Assembly: GCA_903863255.1 (NCBI GenBank)
Contig: CAIPBJ010000115.1
Coordinates: 1 to 45,876, forward strand
Source of the DNA: an uncultured Methylophilaceae bacterium
GTDB lineage: Bacteria; Pseudomonadota; Gammaproteobacteria; Burkholderiales; Methylophilaceae
Reading direction: 5' to 3'
DNA: 45,876 nucleotides
Shown piece after piece: positions 1-7,167 of the stretch (the first letter of the stretch is position 1; every line of letters starts with the position of its first letter). The notes under the pieces were generated by a model. The model did no database searches and had not been told where the DNA came from. It saw nothing but the letters and a program-made list of their open reading frames with translations. A program made the position numbers and the translations under genes.

Positions 1-1
1 G

Positions 2-373
2 GTGCAAGGCTGGAAAACTGTAAAAGATGAAATGGGACATTTAGTTCATGAAAGTTTGTCAGGTAATGAGCTAATGTTTTCAAATGATCAATTTTATTTT
101 TCTAACCTAATAATTCCATACCAACAATCAGACTCTTCAAAATTCCAAATTGATAGGCTTTTTTTCATAAACCGAGTACGTTTTGATACTGTATATCTAG
201 ATAATCAATACACATTCTCTTTTAGGGCAAATCAAAAAAAGATTGAAATGATTACATTGAAATTTGATATGTATGTCAAAAGGAGAGTTTTAATAAATTC
301 TCTATTAGTATTACAAGCTGTAAATATATTGATTTACGTTTTTATTGAAGTGTACAAATTAATTCTAAAATGA
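2..373 (+). CDS. Hypothetical protein, probably cut by the left window edge
   Basis: I do not recognise this protein. The reading frame is open to the left edge and the only start visible is a GTG at base 2, so the true N-terminus probably lies outside the window. About 123 residues are visible, rich in aromatic and charged residues. A hydrophobic stretch near the C-terminus (roughly residues 96-120) could be one membrane segment. It is the only plus-strand gene in the first 4 kb and converges with the DUF4431 gene. Codon use is AT-rich like its neighbours. It is probably a real gene, but no function can be given. Confidence 0.5.
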   Translation: MQGWKTVKDEMGHLVHESLSGNELMFSNDQFYFSNLIIPYQQSDSSKFQIDRLFFINRVRFDTVYLDNQYTFSFRANQKKIEMITLKFDMYVKRRVLINSLLVLQAVNILIYVFIEVYKLILK

Positions 374-473
374 ATATACCATTCGACTTCCTAAGAGCAG
401 TAATTGTCTCTCAGGGATTCCTGCCCATAAGCGACATTCAAAAGTTAGATTGATGTATTAGTTACTTATATAT

Positions 474-887
474 TTAATCATGCTCAATAATTGGTGGAAA
501 CTTAAGGTCAATTAGAACAGGCGTATGGTGATGACCACTGATTGAATGAATCAAACTCCCGGTTACGGAAACATGTTGCCCTGAAAACTTTTTAAGTGAA
601 AAATTTCCAAGCGGAATAAGCGTCACAAGATTTTGGTTTTTTTCCGCTTGCTCATCAACCGATTCAATTGTACACAATGGCATATCAAGTTTTAGTAAAG
701 CTTGTACCTCTTTTGCGTCGGTTTCAGGATTTTCACCATAGTTTGGTGGTCCAAAAAAGGTTTTAAGTTCGACCTTTCCTTTTAACGTAATACCCTCTGT
801 GTCATAAGTTTTGCATGCTGAAAACGCATTTCCGTTAAAAGCAAAAAAACAGAGTAACGCTGCAGTAAAATTTAATTGGATATTCAT
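474..887 (-). CDS. DUF4431-type small exported protein
   Basis: This 137-residue protein starts with a classic Sec signal peptide: a short polar N-terminus, a hydrophobic core to about residue 20 and a likely cut after Phe-Ser-Ala. The mature part has the pattern GxVxLxxFFGPPNYGENPxTD and a late Ser-Gly-His-His-His-Thr-Pro-Val stretch, which I associate from memory with the DUF4431 family of periplasmic proteins of unknown function. The two Cys residues of the mature protein (near residues 24 and 72) could form a disulfide. It lies in a run of separated minus-strand genes with 100-190 base gaps, so it is probably transcribed alone. The biochemical role is unknown. Confidence 0.75.
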   Translation of the reverse strand: MNIQLNFTAALLCFFAFNGNAFSACKTYDTEGITLKGKVELKTFFGPPNYGENPETDAKEVQALLKLDMPLCTIESVDEQAEKNQNLVTLIPLGNFSLKKFSGQHVSVTGSLIHSISGHHHTPVLIDLKFPPIIEHD

Positions 888-1073
888 ATAACTAACGATG
901 ATGTGGAAAACAATTCTAATCTGTGCATTATTCCGTTAATTTAAAGTGTACGGCAAGTCTAAGAAATTGCATTCCACAATAGTCGACGCTGAATATCTGA
1001 ACTTTCGGCTCTTTTGAGACAGTCGATTATCTTCAAAGCAGTCTGTGATCAATAGAATTAAAAGGCGCCGTTT

Positions 1074-1565
1074 TTAAACGTCCTTTTTTAATGATGGATC
1101 TGGTTCAGCTGTAATTTCTTGAGTGAAAAACGCATATTCATAAGTACTTTGACCTACACTCAATGCGGATATAGCAGAGCCAAATCCACCAGCTATTGCC
1201 CATGATATTAGATTTTGAACTGCACTATGCATCATTGATACTTCAGAAAACAATAAACCCCCAAACGTAACGCTAATTGTTGTCCCTATGCATGCGCCTA
1301 TCAACATTCTGTAAATAGGGGATGGGTTTTGTTTTGTGAATCGACTTAATCCGAACCAATACGCGAAACCTACTACAGCGGCTGGAAAACCACCGAGAGG
1401 TAGTGCTAAAAACGATGCAAGAATACAGCTAAAGAAGGCTATTGGAATAAGGGTTAGCCATGAAGGTGCCGGGTCTATATCGCTTAGAATGCCTTGAGAT
1501 AATAGAAAAACTCCACCCCCTACGAAGGTCCCAAGAAAAACGAAGCGGAATATTATTAAGTACAT
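1074..1565 (-). CDS. Hypothetical integral membrane protein
   Basis: I do not recognise a family for this 163-residue, strongly hydrophobic protein. About four membrane segments can be seen (roughly residues 4-25, 36-70, 84-108 and 112-138), with Gly/Ala-rich packing, and the C-terminal 25 residues are polar and charged. It starts at an ATG and sits between DUF4431 and DUF4304 genes in the same orientation, with 110-190 bases on each side, so it does not look like part of a tight operon. It may be an accessory membrane protein carried with its unknown neighbours. Confidence 0.6.
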   Translation of the reverse strand: MYLIIFRFVFLGTFVGGGVFLLSQGILSDIDPAPSWLTLIPIAFFSCILASFLALPLGGFPAAVVGFAYWFGLSRFTKQNPSPIYRMLIGACIGTTISVTFGGLLFSEVSMMHSAVQNLISWAIAGGFGSAISALSVGQSTYEYAFFTQEITAEPDPSLKKDV

Positions 1566-1677
1566 TGTGGGTTCTGAAACCTAACGAAGCTGTAGAAATA
1601 GTATTCTCATATGTACATCATGCAGTTAATTAATATAAACAGCAAGCGGACGTCTCTTAATGTCCGAAATGGGCCGC

Positions 1678-2103
1678 TTACTCTTCCTGACGATTTTCAT
1701 CCCACCACGAAATTGCCTGCAGTTCAACCAATCTGACTACTTGTGAAGCAATTTCTCTGTATTTAGGACGACGTTTCAAGATGCCAACAGAATCAAAGGA
1801 AAACCAATTGTCAGTATCGGAGTCCAATGCACCAAGTCTTAACCTTTTAGAGGTTTGAGACACACGAAGCTTATTTGCAGAAGTCTCTTTATATATGTAT
1901 ACGTTTTTCCTACTTGGTTCTGCAAATGACAATTCGGCCACAAAGCTTCCACCGTTCAGATTGAACTGAAATGAAAGCAAATCAACGTGTTGATTTCGCT
2001 CACGATAAAAGTGGGGGAACGTTCCTTTGAAACCTATTTTACGTAGCACTGGAACCACTATTTCTTTGAGTGCATTATTCATTTCTGTACGTGTGTCAAC
2101 CAT
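1678..2103 (-). CDS. DUF4304 domain protein
   Basis: The protein has 141 residues and no signal peptide, so it is likely cytoplasmic. The N-terminal pattern (MNNALKEIVVPVLRKIGFKG followed by FPHFYRE) is the hallmark I recall for DUF4304, a family of small proteins of unknown function often found in accessory regions. The central part alternates hydrophobic and polar residues as in a beta sheet, and the C-terminus carries an aromatic Trp-Trp pair. Translation may start at the ATG giving Met-Val-Asp or at the internal ATG at residue 8, which begins the family pattern. The role is unknown; DUF4304 proteins sometimes occur like immunity or defence-associated genes, but nothing here proves that. 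Confidence 0.75.
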   Translation of the reverse strand: MVDTRTEMNNALKEIVVPVLRKIGFKGTFPHFYRERNQHVDLLSFQFNLNGGSFVAELSFAEPSRKNVYIYKETSANKLRVSQTSKRLRLGALDSDTDNWFSFDSVGILKRRPKYREIASQVVRLVELQAISWWDENRQEE

Positions 2104-2251
2104 AATTTAATATTCAGTCAATTATCAAAAAATACGATCGATTCATACTGGCTGCTTTGGGCCGAAAGTGTTCAAATACCACTATACTTACGAATCCCCA
2201 AAACAGACATTCATATTAACAAAATCCAGCTAAATCTTAGTTAGCTAACTT

Positions 2252-2701
2252 TTAATATTTATCCAGCCAAGTACCTGTTTTGTTATTCCTTCCACTATTT
2301 TTAAAACATGATTTACATAACTTATGACTAGGAATATTTCTCTCCCAGGAATTCTTGTCATTGCCACATTGAGCACATGTTGTCTTAGAGAGTTGGCGAG
2401 CTTGATCAATAGCACGCCAAATATTGACTTCCCGAGTTTGCTTCAAGACTTCAAATCTTACATCTAGCAAAGAATAGAGATCTGAAATTTGGACTAGCTC
2501 GATAGGGTATCTGGAAATTGATTTAATGAGCTCCTCAACTATATTCTTCCATCCAGCCTGAAACGTTATCTCTATATAGTTCGGAACGACAATTTTTGTA
2601 TTTGCACAAAGCAATCTCACGAAGAGGGTTGAGTCAAAAGATACATCTTGATTATATAAATCCGACACGATTGTTTTCCTTTCTAAATACTGGCAAATCA
2701 T
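2252..2701 (-). CDS. Hypothetical protein with C-terminal zinc ribbon, coupled to AAA ATPase
   Basis: This protein of about 149 residues has two parts. The N-terminal ~100 residues are helical with no recognised fold. The C-terminal ~45 residues carry two Cys pairs (Cys-Ala-Gln-Cys, then Cys-Lys-Ser-Cys about 20 residues later), a treble-clef or zinc-ribbon-like arrangement that could bind zinc and nucleic acid. The frame extends to a TTG at 2707, but the ATG at 2701 is the likelier start. Either way the gene begins inside the last ~50 bases of the upstream AAA ATPase gene, in another frame, so the two are almost certainly co-transcribed and translationally coupled. It is probably a partner or substrate adaptor of that ATPase. 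I do not recognise the family. Confidence 0.65.
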   Translation of the reverse strand: MICQYLERKTIVSDLYNQDVSFDSTLFVRLLCANTKIVVPNYIEITFQAGWKNIVEELIKSISRYPIELVQISDLYSLLDVRFEVLKQTREVNIWRAIDQARQLSKTTCAQCGNDKNSWERNIPSHKLCKSCFKNSGRNNKTGTWLDKY

Positions 2702-3605
2702 TAACAAGAATTTGGGTTCTTTCTTGGCGAATGGCTTTAAATGCCCCTTCTTCGATTGCTAATCGGATGGTTCTTGGTGATTGGGTAACTAAGGTCGTGA
2801 TGACTGAATCATCCAACCTCTTGTCTAATAATTTGCCATAAGCCTTTGTGTTAATCGTATGGGCGTAGATGCTCTCGACGACGTGAGGCATGCATTCGAT
2901 TTTAGGTTGCCTGATATTGAAAACGCGCATTCGTGACTGTATGGGTGCCGGTATATTTTCAATATAGTTACCTGTGGCAATCCAGATGATTTTACTGGCG
3001 TCCAACTCAATCTCAAGGGCTTCATCACGAAATCGCTTTGCAGAATGGGACTCTAACAAGCCATAGAAGACATTCATCGGATTGAATCTTGAACCAGTTA
3101 ATGACTTGTCGATCTCATCAATTAAAATGATAGGATTCGCCACCTCACTTTCCGCAAGAGTCTCACAAATGAAACCGGTCGTTCCTTCTGCCCACTGGAT
3201 ACTACTTCCGCTTAAGGAGAAAGAGGATGTAGCGGTTGCTAAGGAGATCTCAAAGAATGGCAAATTAATCAGCTTGGCTAGTTCACTGGCAAAATAAGTC
3301 TTACCAAGACCAGGATCACCTTGTAATAAGACAGGGGGAATTTCAAATGGCAGACTTAACCGAGCCAGACTAATGACGGTGTTTTCGTAAAAATCGATAA
3401 CTTCTTCAAATTGAGGAAAACGTAAACGAAGTTCATCAAACCTGATATTAATGGGCACTGAGCGGAGTACACGCTCACTATTCCAAAGTTTCTTAAGGGT
3501 TTGTGCTAGCCGACTTTGAACATCTTCAGAACGGCGTCTTAAAGAATCAACACGTTTCTTTACGCTATTAAAGTCAGCAATTGGATAAATAACATCATTA
3601 CTCAT
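2652..3605 (-). CDS. Lon-like AAA+ ATPase
   Basis: This 317-residue AAA+ ATPase has a Walker A motif (GDPGLGKT, near residue 115), a Walker B motif (ILIDEID, near residue 160), a sensor-1 type Thr-Gly-Asn after a short strand, and an Arg-rich stretch (QSRMR) that could supply the arginine finger. The order and spacing resemble the ATPase core of Lon, but there is no protease domain and no Lon substrate-binding N-domain. The N-terminal ~85 residues form a helical, likely coiled-coil region. The start is well supported: AGGAG lies 5 bases upstream of the ATG. The 3' end overlaps the zinc-ribbon gene. Stand-alone Lon-like ATPases of this length occur in accessory regions of proteobacteria; their targets are not known to me. 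Confidence 0.85.
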   Translation of the reverse strand: MSNDVIYPIADFNSVKKRVDSLRRRSEDVQSRLAQTLKKLWNSERVLRSVPINIRFDELRLRFPQFEEVIDFYENTVISLARLSLPFEIPPVLLQGDPGLGKTYFASELAKLINLPFFEISLATATSSFSLSGSSIQWAEGTTGFICETLAESEVANPIILIDEIDKSLTGSRFNPMNVFYGLLESHSAKRFRDEALEIELDASKIIWIATGNYIENIPAPIQSRMRVFNIRQPKIECMPHVVESIYAHTINTKAYGKLLDKRLDDSVITTLVTQSPRTIRLAIEEGAFKAIRQERTQILVNDLPVFRKENNRVGFI

Positions 3606-3619
3606 GACAGCTCCTATGA

Positions 3620-3643
3620 AGCCGTCACTATTTAATGACGGCT
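3620..3643 (-). promoter_or_regulatory. Perfect 8-bp hairpin in the leader of the AAA ATPase gene
   Basis: The arms AGCCGTCA (3620-3627) and TGACGGCT (3636-3643) are perfectly complementary around an 8-base AT loop. On the minus strand the hairpin lies between the stop of a short possible ORF and the AGGAG ribosome binding site of the AAA ATPase, about 5 bases away. There is no T-run after it, so it is not a standard terminator. It could control translation initiation or mRNA stability. Confidence 0.45.
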
Positions 3644-3758
3644 AATTAATTGGGGAAACAGGTAGACCAAAGATATTTCTTGGCGATCGACCTGTAGCAC
3701 CGATTCGCTTGAGATAAAGCGCAGGGTGCTTAATTGGGGAGATGGAGTAAGTATTCAT
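3642..3758 (-). CDS. Possible 38-residue leader ORF upstream of the AAA ATPase
   Basis: An ATG at 3758 opens a 38-codon frame ending in TAG at the foot of the hairpin before the AAA gene. The peptide is basic and rich in Pro, Ser and Ile, with the small repeat Ser-Pro-Ile near both ends (residues 7-9 and 35-37). This reflects the direct repeat CCCCAATTAA in the DNA. The DNA here looks more GC-rich than its surroundings. No clear ribosome binding site precedes the ATG, so it could be a chance ORF. If real, its position suggests a leader peptide or a small first gene of the AAA cassette. I do not recognise the sequence. Confidence 0.3.
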   Translation of the reverse strand: MNTYSISPIKHPALYLKRIGATGRSPRNIFGLPVSPIN

Positions 3759-4128
3759 GATTTAAATGGTATAGATTTCAAAAGAATCCTGTCAACAATA
3801 AACTTAATCCAACTCAATGTTTTTGTTCAGGAATATAAGACGGAATGTAGGATTATCTAGAAAAATGAGAATTTAAAAATAGATTTTCTCATTTGTTATA
3901 TGATAAGTTATTGTATATTGGTAGTTGAGAATTTAATTTAAATGAGACCCTACAAGTTTTCAGCGAATTGGGAAAAATTTCACAAATACCTAAGACATAA
4001 GTTGATTCATGCCAAATTGTTAAAGTGAACTCGAAACATTCAATATGTTGGCGGGATCAGCATTCATCTGGGAAGTTTTATCTATAATCAATCAGTAAAA
4101 ATATCGATCAGGATATCAATTTTCCAGA
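3759..4128. promoter_or_regulatory. Intergenic region with TGAGA repeat cluster
   Basis: This 370-base gap separates the AAA cassette from the divergent permease gene. It holds an inverted repeat AAATGAGAA (3863-3871) / TTCTCATTT (3886-3894), a second copy of the left arm as TTGAGAATTTAA (3925-3936; compare ATGAGAATTTAA at 3865-3876) and a further ATGAGA at 3942-3947. The clustering suggests repressor or activator sites for one or both flanking units. A 28-codon plus-strand ORF (3942-4028) begins in the last copy, but nothing supports it as a gene. No clear sigma-70 promoter could be assigned. Confidence 0.35.
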
Positions 4129-4881
4129 ATGCTTCATAACGAACCAACTACGTTGATTTTAATTGGGTTTGCTGGATTTTATGCGGGCACCCAAAACACG
4201 CTGGCTGGCGGTGGCTCTTTCATTACTTTCCCTGCATTATTGTTAGCTGGACTTAATCCGTTAACAGCAAACATAACTTCAACAATTGCGCTTTTTCCGA
4301 ATCAGATAACTACAGCCTTTGCTGGCAGAAAACTAGCAGGAGGAGCAGGAGCGGTAAACTTAAATGAACTTTTTTTCTTAAGTTTAGCAGGTGGTATCCT
4401 AGGTGCAATGCTTTTACTCAACACGCCAGTTGCATTTTTTTCAAAACTTGTACCCTGGCTGGTTTTATTTGCAACAACTGTATTTGCCTGGGGAAGCTTT
4501 CGTAAGGCCCCAATCCATGCAGCTCACAATCTGCCAAAAATTTCCATAATGACCGTTCAGTTTATAATAGGAATATATGGCGGATATTTTGGAGGCGGAA
4601 TAGGATTCTTAATGCTGGCCGCTTTGACAATTGCAGGACAAGATGTTCGGATGGCTAATGCCACTAAAAATGTTCTTGCAATGGCAATGAATGCCTCAGC
4701 AGTTATGTTATTTGTATTCTCCGGTCAGGTGATATGGCAAGCGGCTATCGCTTTGGCTCTGGGTGGATTGGGGGGGGCCTTTACTGGTAGTTGGCTGTTA
4801 AATCGGCTTTCGGCAAAGTTATTACGCGGATTTGTCGTATTTGTTGGTACGTTGTTAACGATTTGGTTGTTTGTGCGATAG
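4129..4881 (+). CDS. TauE/SafE (TSUP) family membrane permease
   Basis: This 250-residue membrane protein belongs to the TSUP (TauE/SafE, formerly DUF81) family, whose members export or import sulfite, sulfonates, thiosulfate or other small organic anions. The N-terminal half carries the typical glycine-rich repeat (AGTQNTLAGGGSFITFPALL followed by Gly-Leu-Asn-Pro) and the second half repeats it less perfectly (YGGYFGGGIGFLML), consistent with the internal duplication of the family. Seven to eight membrane segments can be counted. The start is an ATG without an obvious ribosome binding site. A run of eight G (4770-4777) lies in the codons for the Gly-Leu-Gly-Gly segment near the end. The substrate cannot be told from sequence, and there are no sulfur-metabolism neighbours. 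Confidence 0.85.
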   Translation: MLHNEPTTLILIGFAGFYAGTQNTLAGGGSFITFPALLLAGLNPLTANITSTIALFPNQITTAFAGRKLAGGAGAVNLNELFFLSLAGGILGAMLLLNTPVAFFSKLVPWLVLFATTVFAWGSFRKAPIHAAHNLPKISIMTVQFIIGIYGGYFGGGIGFLMLAALTIAGQDVRMANATKNVLAMAMNASAVMLFVFSGQVIWQAAIALALGGLGGAFTGSWLLNRLSAKLLRGFVVFVGTLLTIWLFVR

Positions 4882-5191
4882 CGGCAAATGAATGCAACTT
4901 TCACACTAATTAACGTTAAAAATTTCAAATGATTTTCAAAAAATTAACATCATAAATAACTATTTATAAACAAAATGTTTTGAAATAATGATGAATCAAA
5001 AGACTAAATAAATTATTTCAGTACTAATTAAAGCAAGTTGGATAAATGCGTCAGAGTTTATTCATAATGAAATTAAAACTGCACTAATCATATTCACGAC
5101 AAGGCAATTGCATTTCAAGCAAATGAGTACGTGGAGTCCTAATTTGTCCTGTAAGTAAAGGATTCACGAAACAAGCCGAGCTATAAAAACT
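4882..5191. other. 310-base AT-rich gap between convergent genes, nothing recognised
   Basis: The region lies between the 3' ends of the TSUP permease and the cupredoxin gene. It is AT-rich with many short ORFs of fewer than 25 codons. I see no stable GC-rich hairpin with a T-run, no RNA gene and no long repeat. One small palindrome (TTAACGTTAA) lies just after the permease stop. Confidence 0.4.
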
Positions 5192-5557
5192 TTAGGAAAC
5201 TATCAACAATCCATTCATGTCCTCGTGCCCAGAACCACAAAAAATGTCACAATAAAAAGTGAAAGTTCCAGCTTTGTCCGGAGTGAAGGATAGCCGAGAT
5301 TTCATTCCAGGTACTATATCGGTACGGACTTTGAAATCAGGAAGATTAAAACCCATTAAAGTATCTAATGATGTAAATTCCAAAATGGCCGGAACGCCCA
5401 TTTTCAAATGGATTTCATTAGGAGAAAATTCAAACTTTTTAGCAATGACAAAAATTACATTTTCTTCAGGTTCTGAAAATGCAAAGGAACAGATTGCACC
5501 GATCCCAAGAATCGAAGAGCCTATCAGAAACTTTCTCCTATCGATCTTCATATCCAT
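5192..5557 (-). CDS. Tat-exported cupredoxin with CuA-like C-terminal motif
   Basis: This 121-residue cupredoxin would act in the periplasm. Residues 6-11 (DRRKFL) form a twin-arginine motif followed by a hydrophobic stretch ending near Ser-Phe-Ala. The C-terminal loop carries Cys103, Cys107, His111 and Met114 in the spacing C-x3-C-x3-H-x2-M, as in the CuA centre of cytochrome oxidase subunit II and nitrous oxide reductase. The other CuA histidine of COX2 (in the His-Ser-Phe before Val-Pro and the later Ile-Pro-Gly) aligns here with Met68 in Leu-Met-Gly-Phe, so the site is not a standard CuA. The gene follows the metallophosphoesterase by 2 bases and is clearly in its operon. A role as a copper or electron carrier linked to envelope stress is an inference. 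Confidence 0.8.
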   Translation of the reverse strand: MDMKIDRRKFLIGSSILGIGAICSFAFSEPEENVIFVIAKKFEFSPNEIHLKMGVPAILEFTSLDTLMGFNLPDFKVRTDIVPGMKSRLSFTPDKAGTFTFYCDIFCGSGHEDMNGLLIVS

Positions 5558-5559
5558 GA

Positions 5560-6465
5560 TTAACTCTTGATTACCGGGTATTCTTTTATATCAAAAGCAT
5601 AGTTTTTACTTCCCGCATCCACTTCACGGAACCCTAAACCTCGGTAGGGCTGAGACATATCCCACGGAACAGGCATTCTTTTAGGTTGTGACCCAGGCGG
5701 AGGTAGTGGAAACATCAATGATTTAGCAGAGTGATGAGCTATGTGACCGGTCATGAAATGATTTTCTTGGTGAATATGACCATAGAATACGGTTACATTT
5801 GAATGGGCCATCAGAATTTCGATAGCTTTTGAACCGTCACGAGTCGCCCAGTCCCATTGAGGATATAAATCGAATAAAGGCCGATGAGTAAAAACAACGA
5901 CATTGGCATCTTTGGTTAATTTACTTAGATCATCGGCAAGCCAAGCCAATTGCTGATCTCCTAAAGCAGCGGCGGGATCAGAAACATTATCAAGAACGAT
6001 GAAATGTATCCCCTTGTGATCAAAAGTATAATGAGTTTCTCCAAAGAACTCTTTATAAGCTTCACCGTGATCCAATGAAGCGTCGTGCTCACCAGGCATG
6101 AATCTTACATTCTTAACTTTGAGTTCAGAAACGATAGCCTTGAACTCACCCAATCTTTTACGACGTTCATTGGGATTGTCTGTAGTATGGGTTAGGTCAC
6201 CAGTAAACATAATAAAATCAGGAGGTTGCTGAAGACTATTAACTGCAGAAACCGCCTTAATTAATGTGCCCTTAGCATCAGGATTGGGAGGACCTTCAAA
6301 TCCCCAATGTGTATCTGAAAGTTGAACAAAATAAAAATCATTAGTCTCTTCAGATTTTTCTTTGTATGCACCCATTGAAGCACAGCCAGATAGACTAGAA
6401 GCGAATACTACTCCACCAAGTCCAGCTAATCTTAAAAAGTCGCGTCTATTAATCGAATTCTTCAC
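5560..6465 (-). CDS. Tat-signal lipoprotein-like metallophosphoesterase
   Basis: This 301-residue protein of the calcineurin-like phosphoesterase superfamily carries a twin-arginine motif (NRRDFLRLAG, residues 6-15) and then Leu-Ser-Gly-Cys28, a possible lipobox, so it may be a Tat-exported lipoprotein. Metal-site motifs appear in order: Asp51-x-His53, Gly-Asp90, Gly-Glu-His-Asp (125-128) where GNHD is usual, Thr-His-Arg and Gly-His-Ile-His near residue 230. The Asn-to-Glu change affects a metal-bridging position, though I believe relatives in this subfamily share it. It forms a two-gene operon with the cupredoxin and is divergent from the ECF sigma factor across 99 bases. The substrate is unknown; cyclic nucleotides, nucleotides or phosphodiesters are possible. 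Confidence 0.85.
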   Translation of the reverse strand: MKNSINRRDFLRLAGLGGVVFASSLSGCASMGAYKEKSEETNDFYFVQLSDTHWGFEGPPNPDAKGTLIKAVSAVNSLQQPPDFIMFTGDLTHTTDNPNERRKRLGEFKAIVSELKVKNVRFMPGEHDASLDHGEAYKEFFGETHYTFDHKGIHFIVLDNVSDPAAALGDQQLAWLADDLSKLTKDANVVVFTHRPLFDLYPQWDWATRDGSKAIEILMAHSNVTVFYGHIHQENHFMTGHIAHHSAKSLMFPLPPPGSQPKRMPVPWDMSQPYRGLGFREVDAGSKNYAFDIKEYPVIKS

Positions 6466-6480
6466 GTATATCTCCTATTG

Positions 6481-6512
6481 TTAAACGATTAGTTGGTCGT
6501 TAACATGTATTA
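6481..6512 (+). promoter_or_regulatory. Candidate ECF-type promoter in the divergent sigma/phosphoesterase gap
   Basis: TTAAACGA (6481-6488) is followed 18 bases after its TTAAAC by ATGTATTA. The same TTAAACGA octamer precedes GTGTATAA upstream of the lipid operon (8814-8843) with a 16-base gap. The first octamer is also the left arm of an imperfect inverted repeat with TCGTTAA at 6497-6503. The AAC in the upstream element fits ECF promoters in general, but the unequal spacing weakens the case. Confidence 0.25.
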
Positions 6513-6564
6513 CTTAAATCGCTCAATATTTATTCCCAAAAATTCAATCTAAGGGAATAAAATT

Positions 6565-7167
6565 TTGATTAAGTTGGTATTGACTGATGAAATATGGAAA
6601 CTTGCGATGAATGAATCAAACAGGAAGCAACGTTTTCAGACAACGGTAATGCCACATATAAACTCAGCATTTAATCTGGCTCGTTGGCTGACTCGTGGAA
6701 ATCAAGAAGCTGAAGATATAGTGCAAGAGGCCTATTTAAGGGCATACAAGTTTTTTGATAGCTTTCATGGGGAAGATGGACGAGTCTGGTTACTAGGAAT
6801 CGTCAGGAATACCTTTTATACATGGCATCATCAAAATAAATTGCAGACCCAGTTTGTTGAATTCGATGAAGAACTTCATGGATCAGAAGCAAATGAAAAT
6901 TTGAGGGATGATGAATATAATCCTGAAAACATATTAATTCAAAAGGATAATCAACGCATTATTCAGAATGCACTGAATCAATTACCTATCGAGTTTCGTG
7001 AAGTTATGGTGATGAGAGAGCTTGAAGAATTGTCATATAAACAAATTGCCGAAATCACACAAGTTCCAATGGGTACAGTGATGTCGCGCTTGGGACGAGG
7101 CCGAAAACAGCTTGCAACTCTTCTTCATTCTGGGATAAACAATGGGGGGGGGCATAATGAACCATGA
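6565..7167 (+). CDS. ECF (RpoE-like) RNA polymerase sigma factor
   Basis: This 200-residue extracytoplasmic-function sigma factor would direct RNA polymerase to stress promoters. Region 2 is seen at about residues 35-90 (ALARWLTRGNQEAEDIVQEA-like acidic helix, then the Trp-Leu-Leu-Gly-Ile-Val-Arg-Asn segment) and region 4 at about 135-190 (Leu-Pro-x-Glu-Phe-Arg-Glu-Val and the MGTVMSRLGRGRKQL recognition helix). The TTG at 6565 is a good start because AAGGGA lies 8 bases upstream; the next ATG is 42 bases later. Its last codons overlap the start of the anti-sigma gene and contain a run of nine G. It is divergent from the Tat-substrate operon and upstream of tatA-like and lipid genes, which are likely targets. 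Confidence 0.92.
   Translation: MIKLVLTDEIWKLAMNESNRKQRFQTTVMPHINSAFNLARWLTRGNQEAEDIVQEAYLRAYKFFDSFHGEDGRVWLLGIVRNTFYTWHHQNKLQTQFVEFDEELHGSEANENLRDDEYNPENILIQKDNQRIIQNALNQLPIEFREVMVMRELEELSYKQIAEITQVPMGTVMSRLGRGRKQLATLLHSGINNGGGHNEP
7144..7152 (+). repeat. Run of nine G at the sigma/anti-sigma overlap
   Basis: The homopolymer encodes three Gly residues at the sigma C-terminus and also supplies the G-rich ribosome binding site for the anti-sigma start at 7157. Such a run is unusual in this AT-rich DNA. Loss of one G would join the two frames into one continuous polypeptide. Confidence 0.9.

Noticed and set aside
374-2251. Possible integron cassette array with attC sites (TTCGTTAGG and ATCGTTAG before two start codons)
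   Set aside because: No matching complementary core was found at the other end of each gap, no integrase is in view, and one gap lacks the core altogether. Same-strand small genes alone are not enough.
3942-4028. 28-codon plus-strand ORF before the TSUP gene
   Set aside because: It is very short, has no ribosome binding site and no recognised similarity. It overlaps the repeat cluster, which better explains the sequence order.
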